From Armatimonadota bacterium (GTDB lineage: Bacteria > Armatimonadota > Hebobacteria > CAIYQO01), in contig JAKPKV010000042.1 in assembly GCA_029553475.1 (NCBI GenBank), positions 1-64,000 of the forward strand: a DNA stretch of 64,000 bases. Direction: 5' to 3'. The notes beneath the pieces are model-generated. The model was not told where the DNA came from and searched no databases. It worked only from the letters and a program-made list of their open reading frames with translations. Shown here piece after piece: positions 40,767-50,155 of this stretch. How positions within the stretch are numbered: the stretch's first letter is position 1; the number at the start of each line of letters is the position of its first letter. Position numbers and translations under genes: made by a program.

Positions 40767-40854
40767 ACTCGGGCTATACCCGCGAGGCCGGCGCCGCCGC
40801 GTCAGGATTCCGACATGGATGCGCGCGCTTCGCCGTCAGAAGACAGACCAAACA

Positions 40855-40886
40855 CCACGGGGCCGACCGCGCGGTCGGCCCCGTGG
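40855..40886 (-). terminator. Perfect 32-base palindrome after the ACT-domain gene
   Basis: CCACGGGGCCGACC-GCGC-GGTCGGCCCCGTGG, 25 bases past the minus-strand ACT gene stop. No T-run; probable terminator of that operon. Confidence 0.6.
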
Positions 40887-40911
40887 CCATGCCTGGGCTG
40901 GCCGCGCGTGG

Positions 40912-41328
40912 CTACAGCCGGCTGAGCGCCTCGTTCGTCAGCAGGCGCACGCCGCGCTCGCGCAGCAGGGCTTCGGCGGCGTCGCGATCCGACACGCCGA
41001 AGGCGATGAGCGAGCCGGCGGTGGCGTAGGTGTATTCCACGTTCACCCCCAGCGCCGCCACCAGGTCGAGCACGCCGGCGAAGCCGCCCGGCTGATCGGG
41101 CACTTCGACGAGGATCACCTGGCTTTCGTGCACGGTGAAGCCCCCGGCGCGCAGCGCGTCGCGCGCGGCGTCTTCGCGGTTCACCAGCAGGCGCAGGATG
41201 CCGTAATCCTCGGTATCGGCGATGCTGAAGCCGCGGATGTTCACCCCGGCGTCCCCGAGGATGCGGGTGACGGCGGCGAGGCGGCCGGGCTTGTTCTGAA
41301 TGAACACGGCGAGCTGCGTGACGCTCAT
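40912..41328 (-). CDS. Tandem ACT-domain protein
   Basis: 138 residues consisting of two ACT domains (about 1-66: VTQLAVFIQNKPGRLAAVTRILGDAGVNIRGFSI; about 70-138: SQVILVEVPDQPGGFAGVLDLVAALGVNVEY). ACT domains bind amino acids or small ligands and usually regulate enzymes; stand-alone pairs like this are often next to phenylacetate-CoA ligase or amino-acid genes. No such gene is nearby here. It lies 27 bases after a 45-residue small gene and shares its promoter. The start has GAGGA upstream. Confidence 0.88.
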   Translation of the reverse strand: MSVTQLAVFIQNKPGRLAAVTRILGDAGVNIRGFSIADTEDYGILRLLVNREDAARDALRAGGFTVHESQVILVEVPDQPGGFAGVLDLVAALGVNVEYTYATAGSLIAFGVSDRDAAEALLRERGVRLLTNEALSRL

Positions 41329-41355
41329 CGGGGGGTCCTCGTCAGGCGAACGCGG

Positions 41356-41493
41356 TCAGTTCTGCGGCTGCGCATGGTGCGCTTTCACCGAGCGCTGGCG
41401 CGGGCTGCTCTTGCGCTTGCACTCTTTTTTCGGATTCATCGCGGCGATGAACTCGTGCACGTCGCCGGTCATCAGGGCTTTCTTCTCGGCCAT
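41356..41493 (-). CDS. Conserved-looking small basic protein (45 residues)
   Basis: Below the ORF-track cutoff. It reads MAEKKALMTGDVHEFIAAMNPKKEC and ends in a Lys/Arg/Ser/His/Gln-rich tail (KRKSSPRQRSVKAHHAQPQN). The ATG is nine bases after GGAGG, and a TATAAT/TTGCAA promoter with 17-base spacing is upstream, so it looks expressed. It precedes the ACT-domain gene by 27 bases in the same direction. The frame is distinct from the 60-residue ORF listed for this position, which lacks a start signal. Function unknown; the basic tail could bind RNA or the ribosome. Confidence 0.7.
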   Translation of the reverse strand: MAEKKALMTGDVHEFIAAMNPKKECKRKSSPRQRSVKAHHAQPQN

Positions 41494-41556
41494 AACGGCA
41501 TACCTCCACGTGATACAGCCGCACGCAATGGCCGGCTGGTCTGGTTCCGACCGCCC

Positions 41557-41585
41557 ATTATAGCGGAAGACGTGTCAAGTTGCAA
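41557..41585 (-). promoter_or_regulatory. Promoter of the small gene and ACT-domain operon
   Basis: TTGCAA (41580-41585) and TATAAT (41557-41562), 17 bases apart on the minus strand. The -35 falls within the short-motif repeat (next entry). Confidence 0.5.
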
Positions 41586-41663
41586 GTCGCAAGTTTCAAG
41601 TTGCACAAGTTTCAAGTTTCGGGTTCTGAGTTTCAAGTTCCGAGTTTCGGGTTTCGGGTTTTT
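41575..41663. repeat. Degenerate CAAGTTTC/GGGTTTC short-motif repeat
   Basis: About ten imperfect copies of a 7-8 base unit (CAAGTTT, CGGGTTT, GAGTTTC) in a row. It lies in the gap between the large glycosidase stop and the small gene's promoter. The pattern is low in GC compared with all around it. Confidence 0.7.
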
Positions 41664-41674
41664 ATCGGGCGGTG

Positions 41675-44600
41675 TCACTGCCCTGCCGCCCAGGTTATGG
41701 TATTTCCCAGCAGCGCCGGCCAGCCGGCCCATTGCCAGAAGGGGGTGTCGTGGCCCACCTTGTCGCCGAGGGCGGTGAGGGTGAAGACGGCGACGCGCCC
41801 CTTCCCCACGGCGGCGGTGACGAGCGCGGGGTCCGCGCCGGCGAGGAGCGGCGTCGCCGCCCCCGGTTTTGGGGTGACCCGGTGCCGCCAGTAGACCGCC
41901 GGCCCCCCCGCCCACGGCAGCGCGCCGAAGGCCGGGGCGCCCGTGCCCGCCTTGAGGATCAGCGGCGCCGGGGCGCGCTCCACCTCGCCGCCCGCGCCCA
42001 GCGTGACCGGCAGCAGCTCGTCAAAATAGGTGCCGGCCATGTTGCCCTGGCCCAGCGTGTACAGGCCGCCGAGGACCACCAGCCCGCCGCCGGCCTCCAC
42101 GAAATCCTTCAGCACCGCGCGGCCTTCGTATTGCAGCCCGTACGCGCCCACGTTGCAGAGCACCACCACGTCGTATTTGAACAGCTCCTCATACGTCTGC
42201 GGGAAGCCGATGGCCTCGCCGGTGCCTGACCAGCGCTCGGTGATGCGCTCGGCGCCGGCCAGCAGCGGCAGCACCGCGCCCAAGTGATAGGTATCCCAGG
42301 TCCAGCCCTTCACCACCAGCACGTCCAGGCCGGGTTCGCCGCCGACCCGCAGGCCGGCGGGGGGCTGCAGCGGGTTCTTCAGCGCCAGTTGCGCGTCGGT
42401 ATAGCGCTCGAGCTGCTCGATGAGGATGCGGTCCATCAGCAGGCGATTCTCGTCGGGGGCCTCGGTATACGCGCCGCCGATGAAGCAGGGCGCCAGCCCA
42501 TCCTTCGGACACTCGAACTCGATGCTGTAGTCGTGGTATTTGCCGTCGGCGATGAGCGTGTGCGCCTCGTCGGTGCGCCCGTACTCCGCGGTGGCGAAGC
42601 CGATGTTCTTGTCAATGATGCCGTGGATGAGCAGGCGCATGTTCATGCTCTGCTTGCCGGGGCCTTCCAGCTTGATGCGCATGCGGCCCACGTACCGGCC
42701 GGCGGGCAGCGGGCCCATCCAGGTGCGGCCGATATAGGTGCTTTTTTCGCCGGTGTCGCGCACCTGCGCGACCCCGTTGAGGGCGTCGGGGTCGGCGATG
42801 CCGCGCGCGGGCACGCTGTTGTAGCCGCTGTCCGTCTCGAAATTCCACACGTGCTGCTTCACCTGCCCGTGATCGTCCGGGCGCAGCGGATCAAAGCCCA
42901 TCGCCTTCGCGGCGCCCGTGCGCCCTTCTTCCACCAGCTTCGGGTCCGGCGCCTCGGTGAAGCGCGGCGGCGCGGCGGGGACGGTGAATTTGCCGGTGAA
43001 CTCCACCACCACCATGCTCCAGACGCTGACCTGCGGCACGGTGACGTCCACCCGGCCGCCCGCCGCTTTTCCCGCCAACTCCCGCGGCGCGTCGCCGGCC
43101 GTCGGGTCGAGCAGCAGCACGCGCGCCAGCTGCTGCCCGGCCGGCGCCGTCACGCGCACGGCGACGTTCGTCAACGGCTTCGGCAGCAGCACGTCTTTGG
43201 CGCCGATGGCGTCATGCGTCGGCGGATTGATGAGGTGGACGATGACCTGGCGCGTTCGCGCATCCACGATGCGCTCCTTCGCCCACTCCTGCCACCACGC
43301 CGGCGCCGCCGCCGTCACCGCCACGCTGCCGGCGGGGGCGGGCCGCAGCGCCATATCCCACACCAGCCCCGACCAGCGGGTGAGGAAGCGGCCCCAGTTC
43401 GCGCAGCCGGGAGCCTCCGCGTGGCCGCCATAGACCGGGTGCGCGCCCGCCGCCGTGCCGAGCACAAATTTATACAGCCGGTCCACCGGCGTCAGCTCCG
43501 GCCGGCTGAGGGCGTAGATCATGTGGTAGCTGCCGCCCAGCTTGCGCACGCCGTCCGCGGCGAGGATCTCCTGCGTCGCGTACTCCTGCCAGGAGGTATA
43601 TTTTTGCGTGCCGGCCATGCCGTAGCCCCAATGGTTGATCGCCTCCTGCATATACATGCCGCCGCCGGCCAGGCTCTCGCGCAGCTCGTGATCGTAGCCC
43701 GCCACCATGCCGCTGGCGGTGGAGGAGGTTTGGTAGCCAAAACTCCAGCTCTGGTTGAAGCCGAAGAGGTAATGGGGGTTGGCCGCCCACGCCGCCTGCT
43801 TCAACCGCTGCATGTTGGCGGTGGAGAGCGCGTCGTTGCCCGCCGTCCAGTGGCCGTCGAAACGCACGCCGTCCCAGCCGTATGCCTTCGAGGATTCGAG
43901 CAGCTCCTTCAGTCCCCATTCCAGCGGCGCCGGCTGCCGGAAGTCCGGCATCGAGCCCCACCAGTCGGATTGGTATGCCTTGCGGCCTTCGCGGTCCACA
44001 TGCCGCGTGATGTCGTGCCAGTGGGCGAGGTCCCAGGTGTTGAACTGCCCGGCGATATGCCCCTGGTCGCTCCTGTAAAACCACTCCGGGTGCTTGCGCG
44101 TCAGCTCCCAGCCCTCCGGCCCGCCGGTGCCGTGCTTGCCGTAGGTGATGCAGGCGATGCCGTTCGCCCGCGCCATGGCGTTGAAGGCTTTGATCATGCT
44201 CGCCTTCTCCCAGCGCGCGCTTTGCCCGCTGATCCACTCCTCGCGGTCCGGCGTCATGTCGCCCCAGTCGTCCGGCGGCCAGAAGAATTTTTCGTACCAG
44301 TTCGCATACGTCGCCCGGCAGCGCTCGAGATCCCGCTTCAGGCTCTCCTCCGAGCAGTATCCCGACATCCCCATGATGCCGATGCCGCCGGCGCAGAGGC
44401 CCACGGTGAACGTATTGTCGGCGATGTTGAAGACGTCGGCGCGGGTGTCGTATACCGGCAACCCTTTCGCGGCCGCATCCTTCGGCGTCAGCCAGACACG
44501 GGCTTCACAGCCATACTGCACCTGGCCCGCGATGAAAGGTATCTGGAGGGTCTGTTCGTCATCGGCGGCGATGGAGCCGCCAACCCCGGCAAGAGCCGTC

Positions 44601-45223
44601 GCGGAGCCGGGATGGCTCATCAGCTTGGCCTCGAGCAGGACATCCGCCGATTCTTTGGTGAAATTCCGCACCGTCACCAGCAGCTTCCCCCGCTCGCCGG
44701 GCCGGTAGACCAGTTTATCGGGGCGCAGGACGGTGATGCCCAGCCCCTGGTCCCGCCGTTTCACGTCCATGCCGTACAGGCGTACCCAGGGCAGCTCTCT
44801 CGCCTGGTTGTTCGACCATTCCACGTAGACGCGCACCGCCGACGGCTTCGCCAGCACGGCGTCGAAGGTGACGGTGAGCGGCGTCTCGTCCTGCGGGAAA
44901 TCGGGGCCGGTCAGCGCGCGGCGCTGCTGCGGCTGGCCGGGGATATCGAGGATACAGTCCACCTGCGCCCGCGACGCGCCGAATGGCGGCGCGGCCAGTT
45001 TGAAGGTGACCGTGTAACACCCCGGCTCCACGTCGGTCGCGCCGGCGGACGCCGCCCGCCCGGACGCGTCCTTCGTCGGCACCTGCAGGTAGGGGTCATC
45101 CACCTCCACCTCGCGGAGGGTGTTCGCCGGCACGGTCAACTGACCGAGCGAGAACTCGACATCCGCGACCCCGGCGAGGGGCGGCAGCAGCGCAACCAGC
45201 AGCAGGACGAGCACGCGAGACAT
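41675..45223 (-). CDS. Large exported putative glycoside hydrolase with glutamine-amidotransferase-like C-terminus
   Basis: 1182 residues from MSRVLVLLLVALLPPLAGVADV, a signal peptide with GGAGG before the ATG. An N-terminal beta-sandwich region (about 20-290) leads to a TIM-barrel-like core (about 290-600): ACITYGKHGTGGPEGWELTRKHPEWFYRS, YGWDGVRFDGHWTAGNDA, with aspartates that could be catalytic as in GH36-like or GHL families. A beta-rich segment follows (to about 960). The last 200 residues (LDVLVVKGWTWDTYHLGAV, YDVVVLCNVGAYGLQYEGRAVLKDFVEAGGGLVVLGGLYTLGQG) are a ThuA/class I glutamine-amidotransferase-like Rossmann domain. The substrate cannot be read. This domain joining is unusual. Confidence 0.7.
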   Translation of the reverse strand: MSRVLVLLLVALLPPLAGVADVEFSLGQLTVPANTLREVEVDDPYLQVPTKDASGRAASAGATDVEPGCYTVTFKLAAPPFGASRAQVDCILDIPGQPQQRRALTGPDFPQDETPLTVTFDAVLAKPSAVRVYVEWSNNQARELPWVRLYGMDVKRRDQGLGITVLRPDKLVYRPGERGKLLVTVRNFTKESADVLLEAKLMSHPGSATALAGVGGSIAADDEQTLQIPFIAGQVQYGCEARVWLTPKDAAAKGLPVYDTRADVFNIADNTFTVGLCAGGIGIMGMSGYCSEESLKRDLERCRATYANWYEKFFWPPDDWGDMTPDREEWISGQSARWEKASMIKAFNAMARANGIACITYGKHGTGGPEGWELTRKHPEWFYRSDQGHIAGQFNTWDLAHWHDITRHVDREGRKAYQSDWWGSMPDFRQPAPLEWGLKELLESSKAYGWDGVRFDGHWTAGNDALSTANMQRLKQAAWAANPHYLFGFNQSWSFGYQTSSTASGMVAGYDHELRESLAGGGMYMQEAINHWGYGMAGTQKYTSWQEYATQEILAADGVRKLGGSYHMIYALSRPELTPVDRLYKFVLGTAAGAHPVYGGHAEAPGCANWGRFLTRWSGLVWDMALRPAPAGSVAVTAAAPAWWQEWAKERIVDARTRQVIVHLINPPTHDAIGAKDVLLPKPLTNVAVRVTAPAGQQLARVLLLDPTAGDAPRELAGKAAGGRVDVTVPQVSVWSMVVVEFTGKFTVPAAPPRFTEAPDPKLVEEGRTGAAKAMGFDPLRPDDHGQVKQHVWNFETDSGYNSVPARGIADPDALNGVAQVRDTGEKSTYIGRTWMGPLPAGRYVGRMRIKLEGPGKQSMNMRLLIHGIIDKNIGFATAEYGRTDEAHTLIADGKYHDYSIEFECPKDGLAPCFIGGAYTEAPDENRLLMDRILIEQLERYTDAQLALKNPLQPPAGLRVGGEPGLDVLVVKGWTWDTYHLGAVLPLLAGAERITERWSGTGEAIGFPQTYEELFKYDVVVLCNVGAYGLQYEGRAVLKDFVEAGGGLVVLGGLYTLGQGNMAGTYFDELLPVTLGAGGEVERAPAPLILKAGTGAPAFGALPWAGGPAVYWRHRVTPKPGAATPLLAGADPALVTAAVGKGRVAVFTLTALGDKVGHDTPFWQWAGWPALLGNTITWAAGQ

Positions 45224-45468
45224 GGCAATACCTCCCGGTGATGCAAAGAGGATTCCATAGTGAAGGTCGGGTTCCTGCCGGATGCCGTTCGGATACGCCT
45301 TTGTGCTCGTCATTGGGGGGCGGGTCTGTGGGGGTTCACCACGAAGAACGGAAGAAGGGAAGACGCGAAGGTTGGTTTGAAAAACAGATGGTGGTTACGC
45401 GCGGATACCTTCTCTAAGTAGTACGAAATGGTAACAGCAGTGGATGACGAATGCCATTTCGATGACGA

Positions 45469-46227
45469 TCACGGGAACAGGTAGCTCACTGAAAAGCCGA
45501 AATCGAAGCGACCGTCGCCCACGGCGACGGTATCCAGGCGCAGGCCGGGCACTTCGCGGGGATAGAGGCGCAAGCCGAGGTTGAAGTTGGCGTCAATGGC
45601 GGGCTCGGGATGGGCCTGCAGGAAGACGGGATCGGTGCTGTACTCGGCGATGATCTCCACGGCGTCGCTGACGCTCCAGCGCGCGCCGGCGGCGGCGCCC
45701 AGCCCGCGGTTATCGTACGTCAGGCCCAGGCTGAACCACGCATAGGTGCCGACGAGGAAGGCGCGGCGGCCCCGGTCGGCGCCGGAGTCGCCAAAGCCGA
45801 TATCGGTGACGTCGGTCAGGTCCAGCACGCCGGCCGCCAGCCCCAGGCGCCGGTCATCCGGGGGGACGAGGAGATACTTCACCGCCACCTGCGTCCACTT
45901 CTGATCCGCCGCGGCGGCGGGGAAGGGGTCGGCGTAGTGGTGCGCGTGCAGATATTCGTGGCGCAGCGTCACCGCCAGCTCCAGATCGTCCGTCGGCCTC
46001 CAGGTGAGGCTGCCGGTGTACCAGACGTTGCGCACCCGCGCGGTATTGTTGCTCTGCGAGAAGCGAATCTCGGAGAAAGTAACGGCGAAGGGCCGGTTTG
46101 CTGGCAGCGTCTCCGCCGTGGGCAGAGTGAAGAGGCCCACCATCCCCTCCCAGGTGGGAGTGGGCATGCCCGCGTGGACGAGCAGCCCGGCGGCCAGCAG
46201 CAGGATGCACGGTATGCCTCGGCTCAT
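45469..46227 (-). CDS. YjbH-like outer-membrane beta-barrel lipoprotein-type protein
   Basis: 252 residues from MSRGIPCILLLAAGLLVHAG (signal peptide). After it, GMVGLFTLPTAETLPANRPFAVTFSEI is the YjbH-type start (GLxxxPTA), followed by alternating strands such as WYTGSLTWRPTDDLELAVTLRHEYLHAH and AWFSLGLTYDNRGLGAAAGARWSV, ending in FGFSVSYLFP with a C-terminal aromatic as in outer-membrane barrels. YjbH homologues help export exopolysaccharide. No Shine-Dalgarno site is visible. It supports a diderm envelope. It is divergent from the FAD oxidoreductase. Confidence 0.7.
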   Translation of the reverse strand: MSRGIPCILLLAAGLLVHAGMPTPTWEGMVGLFTLPTAETLPANRPFAVTFSEIRFSQSNNTARVRNVWYTGSLTWRPTDDLELAVTLRHEYLHAHHYADPFPAAAADQKWTQVAVKYLLVPPDDRRLGLAAGVLDLTDVTDIGFGDSGADRGRRAFLVGTYAWFSLGLTYDNRGLGAAAGARWSVSDAVEIIAEYSTDPVFLQAHPEPAIDANFNLGLRLYPREVPGLRLDTVAVGDGRFDFGFSVSYLFP

Positions 46228-46389
46228 CAGGAGGAGCGTAGCACATCCCGGTCTTGCTGGCTGTTCACTTCCCGACGCCGCTGTGACGGTCCGCGCGCAT
46301 GCGGAGGGAGAGCGAGACCGTCTCGTTCGGAAAGGAGATACCGGCACGGCGTGGAAGAAACACGCCATCGTCACGGAATGGAGCAGGCT

Positions 46390-47745
46390 ATGGGCACGAT
46401 TCACGAGGCATCACGCGAGACGCCGGTGGTCTGTGACGCGGATGTATGCGTCATCGGGGGAAGCTGCACGGGGCTCTTTGCCGCGGTGCGGGCGGCGCGG
46501 CGCGGGCTGGCGGTGGCGCTGATCGAGAACAACGGCTACTTCGGCGGGGCGGCGACGGCCGGGCTGGTGAATGTGTGGCACGCCCTCACCGATACCGCCG
46601 GCGAGCGCCGGATCATCGCCGGCCTCACCGCGGAGATGCTGGCGCGGCTGGAGCGGCGCGGGGCCATGCAGCCATTCATGCACCACGGCTACCAGCTGAA
46701 TTGCGCGGCGCTGGTGCTGGAGTTGGACGCGCTGGCGCGCGAGCACCCGACGATTCGCCCCTTTCTGCACGCGAAATTCGTGGCGCCGGCCCTCGATGAC
46801 GACGGGCGGGTGACGCACGCCGTCATCGAGGACAAGAGCGGCCGGCGGGCGATTGCCGCGCGCGTCTTCATTGACGCCTCCGGCGACGGCGACCTGGTGG
46901 CGCGCATGGGGCTGCCCACCGTCACCCGCGCGGTGCTGCAGCCGCCCACCGCGTGCGTCTATCTCGCCGGGCTGGACGCGGTGGCGGCGCAAAGCCCGGC
47001 GTTCAACCTGCGGCATGAGGTCTTCGACCCGCGCTACCCGGAGGCGCTGCCGCCCGGTTTCCTGTGGACCGCCCGCGTGCCAGGGGCGCCGGGCCTGACG
47101 ATGGTGGCGGGCACCCGCGTGCATGGCGCGAACTGCGCCGACGCCGACCAGCTCACCGCTGCTGAACTGGAAAGCCGGCGGCAAATCCAGGCGATGCTCG
47201 ACCTGCTACGCCGCCATATCCCCGGCGGCGACGCCGTGCAGCCGGTGGCGCTGCCCGCCTATCTCGGCATCCGCGAGACGCGCCACGCCGTCTGCCGCTA
47301 CCGCCTCACCGAGACGGACGTGCTGGACGGCGCGCGCTTTCCCGACGCCATCGCCAACGGCACCTATCAGGTGGATATCCACCACGGCGCCGGGGCCGGC
47401 CTCACCTTCCGCTTCCTCAACGGCGTCGAGCAGCACCACGTGCCCGGCCAGCCCGTGGTCACCGGCCGCTGGCGCGCGCCGCGCGAAACCGACCCCACCT
47501 TCTACCAGATTCCCTACCGCTGCCTGGTGCCGGCGGACGCCCGCAACGTGCTCATCGCCGGGCGCTGCATTGACGCCGACCAGGGCGCCCACGGCGCCGT
47601 GCGCGTGATGGTGAACACCAACCAGATGGGCGAAGCCGCCGGCCTGGCCGCCGCGCTGGCCCGCGAGACGGGCGTGGACGCCGCCGACGTGGATACCGAT
47701 GCGCTGCGGCGGGCGCTGGCGGAGGCGGGGGCGATAGTGCTCTAG
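46390..47745 (+). CDS. FAD-dependent oxidoreductase (FAD_oxidored/thi4-like family)
   Basis: 451 residues from MGTIHEASRETPVVCDADVCVIGGSCTGLFAAVRAARRG, the GxGxxG-type dinucleotide site (here VIGGSCTG, one residue variant). The start has GGAG six bases upstream; the longer ORF has no support. IENNGYFGGAATAGLVNVWHA matches the FAD_oxidored pattern (GG.AT.G....), ARVFIDASGDGDLVARMG and ARNVLIAGRCIDADQGAHGAVRVM complete it. Such proteins are common near carbohydrate-utilisation genes in saccharolytic bacteria and their substrates are unknown. Soluble; no signal. Confidence 0.88.
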   Translation: MGTIHEASRETPVVCDADVCVIGGSCTGLFAAVRAARRGLAVALIENNGYFGGAATAGLVNVWHALTDTAGERRIIAGLTAEMLARLERRGAMQPFMHHGYQLNCAALVLELDALAREHPTIRPFLHAKFVAPALDDDGRVTHAVIEDKSGRRAIAARVFIDASGDGDLVARMGLPTVTRAVLQPPTACVYLAGLDAVAAQSPAFNLRHEVFDPRYPEALPPGFLWTARVPGAPGLTMVAGTRVHGANCADADQLTAAELESRRQIQAMLDLLRRHIPGGDAVQPVALPAYLGIRETRHAVCRYRLTETDVLDGARFPDAIANGTYQVDIHHGAGAGLTFRFLNGVEQHHVPGQPVVTGRWRAPRETDPTFYQIPYRCLVPADARNVLIAGRCIDADQGAHGAVRVMVNTNQMGEAAGLAAALARETGVDAADVDTDALRRALAEAGAIVL

Positions 47746-47801
47746 CCGCGAAGAGGCGGCGGACGATACCCACCGCGGCGCGCGCTGGCGGACGCCCCTC
47801 T

Positions 47802-48083
47802 TTACCCGAACAGCTTCTCGCGAATGCGCAATTCCAGGTCGGCGCGTTCGCCGTCGGAGAGCCGATCGTCCAGCTCGTCGAGCGCCCCGGTCAGCGCGAT
47901 CGTCTCCAGCGCCCGGGTGATGCGGGCGACGAGCAGCACGCCGATGATGCCGGTGGCGAGGGTGGCGAGCGGGATGAGCAGGATGAACGGCAGGAGCTTT
48001 TCCGGGAATGGCGGCTGGGCGTTCGCGCGGCAGCCGCGCTTCGCGTGGCCCTTCCAGTGCCGGGGCAGGTGTGAGAGTCCCAT
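47802..48083 (-). CDS. Small single-span membrane protein
   Basis: 93 residues. The start has GGAGG. A basic N-terminus (HWKGHAKRGCR) is followed by one membrane span (LLPFILLIPLATLATGIIGVLLVARIT, about 30-57) and a charged helical tail (ELDDRLSDGERADLELRIREKLFG). It looks like a small membrane regulator or assembly factor; no family recognised. It lies downstream of the fabF-acpP operon in the same direction, separated by a hairpin and the second MITE-like copy, so it is probably independent. Confidence 0.7.
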   Translation of the reverse strand: MGLSHLPRHWKGHAKRGCRANAQPPFPEKLLPFILLIPLATLATGIIGVLLVARITRALETIALTGALDELDDRLSDGERADLELRIREKLFG

Positions 48084-48127
48084 CGGTCAACCTCCTTTGT
48101 CGCTGATGGCTTCCCCTACCATACCAC

Positions 48128-48159
48128 GCGCGCCGCGGATCGCAAGAGCCGCGGCGCGC
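48128..48159 (-). terminator. Hairpin downstream of fabF
   Basis: Perfect 11-bp stem (48128-48138 / 48149-48159), loop of 10, GC-rich, no T-run. It lies 190 bases beyond the fabF stop, past the MITE-like repeat. Confidence 0.5.
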
Positions 48160-48185
48160 ACGTTGTGCACCTGACGTGACGTGGC

Positions 48186-48350
48186 TTAGAAACTGTCTTG
48201 ACCGTGATCGGTGCCAGATCGCTGAGGATGGATCGTGGCTGGCGAGGCGGATTTCTGCGAGTGTATTGGGAAATACATGCCAGGACATCCCACGACGCCA
48301 GACGCGATCCAGACCAGCGAGATGGCACCGATCACGGTCAAGACAGTTTC

Positions 48351-48353
<3 letters not shown>
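48186..48353. mobile_element. MITE-like element, copy 2 (168 bp, ends on the fabF stop)
   Basis: TTA-GAAACTGTCTTGACCGTGA ... TCACGGTCAAGACAGTTTC-TTA, 27 bp perfect arms, then imperfect pairing to the centre. Its internal GAGGATGGATCGTGGCTGGCGAGGCGG matches the reverse complement of copy 1 (GAGGATGGGGCGTGGCTGGCAAGGCGG). The right TTA (48351-48353) is the fabF stop codon. Confidence 0.82.
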
Positions 48354-49589
<1,236 letters not shown>

Positions 49590-49631
49590 GCGTATCGCAA
49601 TTCCTTCCTGAGTTGGCGGCAACTCGGACGA

Positions 49632-49898
49632 TTACAGGCCCTTGCGCTGCTTGATGTAGCTCACCACGTCGGCCACGGACACGAGCGTGGAGGCGTCCTC
49701 GTCGGAAATGGATTCGAGGTCGAATTTATCCTCGAGGGCCATGATCAGCTCCACCAGCGCGAGCGAGTCGGCGCCGAGATCGTGCTGGAACTTGGCTTCC
49801 ATGGTCACGGCGTCTTCGGCGACGTCCAACTGCTCGGCAACAACCTCGCGAATGGTGGCGACGATGGACGCGTCGGTCCAGGTTTTCTCATCGGACAT
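49632..49898 (-). CDS. acpP: Acyl carrier protein
   Basis: 88 residues. DLGADSLALVELIMALED gives the phosphopantetheine serine (Ser45) in a DSL motif; the usual DSLDxVEL has Ala in place of Asp, a small variation. The N-terminus (MSDEKTWTDASI) is about eight residues longer than E. coli AcpP. It carries growing acyl chains for FabF downstream. The order acpP-fabF is standard. GAGG lies upstream of the start. Confidence 0.96.
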   Translation of the reverse strand: MSDEKTWTDASIVATIREVVAEQLDVAEDAVTMEAKFQHDLGADSLALVELIMALEDKFDLESISDEDASTLVSVADVVSYIKQRKGL

Positions 49899-50155
49899 GG
49901 GTGAGTACCTCCTCGTGACATTGACTGAAGTCGCGCGTATGATACAGGTTTTTTCCCATTCTGGAAAGAGGGGGCGAAAATCCTACACCGTGGCGGCGTT
50001 GTTTCGGGTATCATATCGCCCGTTTTGCGCCGCGAAGCCTGCCGCTGCTTCGCGGCGTTTCTCCTGGCGGGGGAGGGGGCCGAGCACGGCTGGCGGCAGG
50101 AATCCGGCGGATGCCGGGGAATAAGGGGGTATCTCCAGACAACGAGGACGGTCCC

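Noticed and set aside
41342-41524. 60-residue minus-strand ORF in the track
   Set aside because: Lies in a different frame from the 45-residue gene that has promoter and ribosome-binding site; its own start lacks both.
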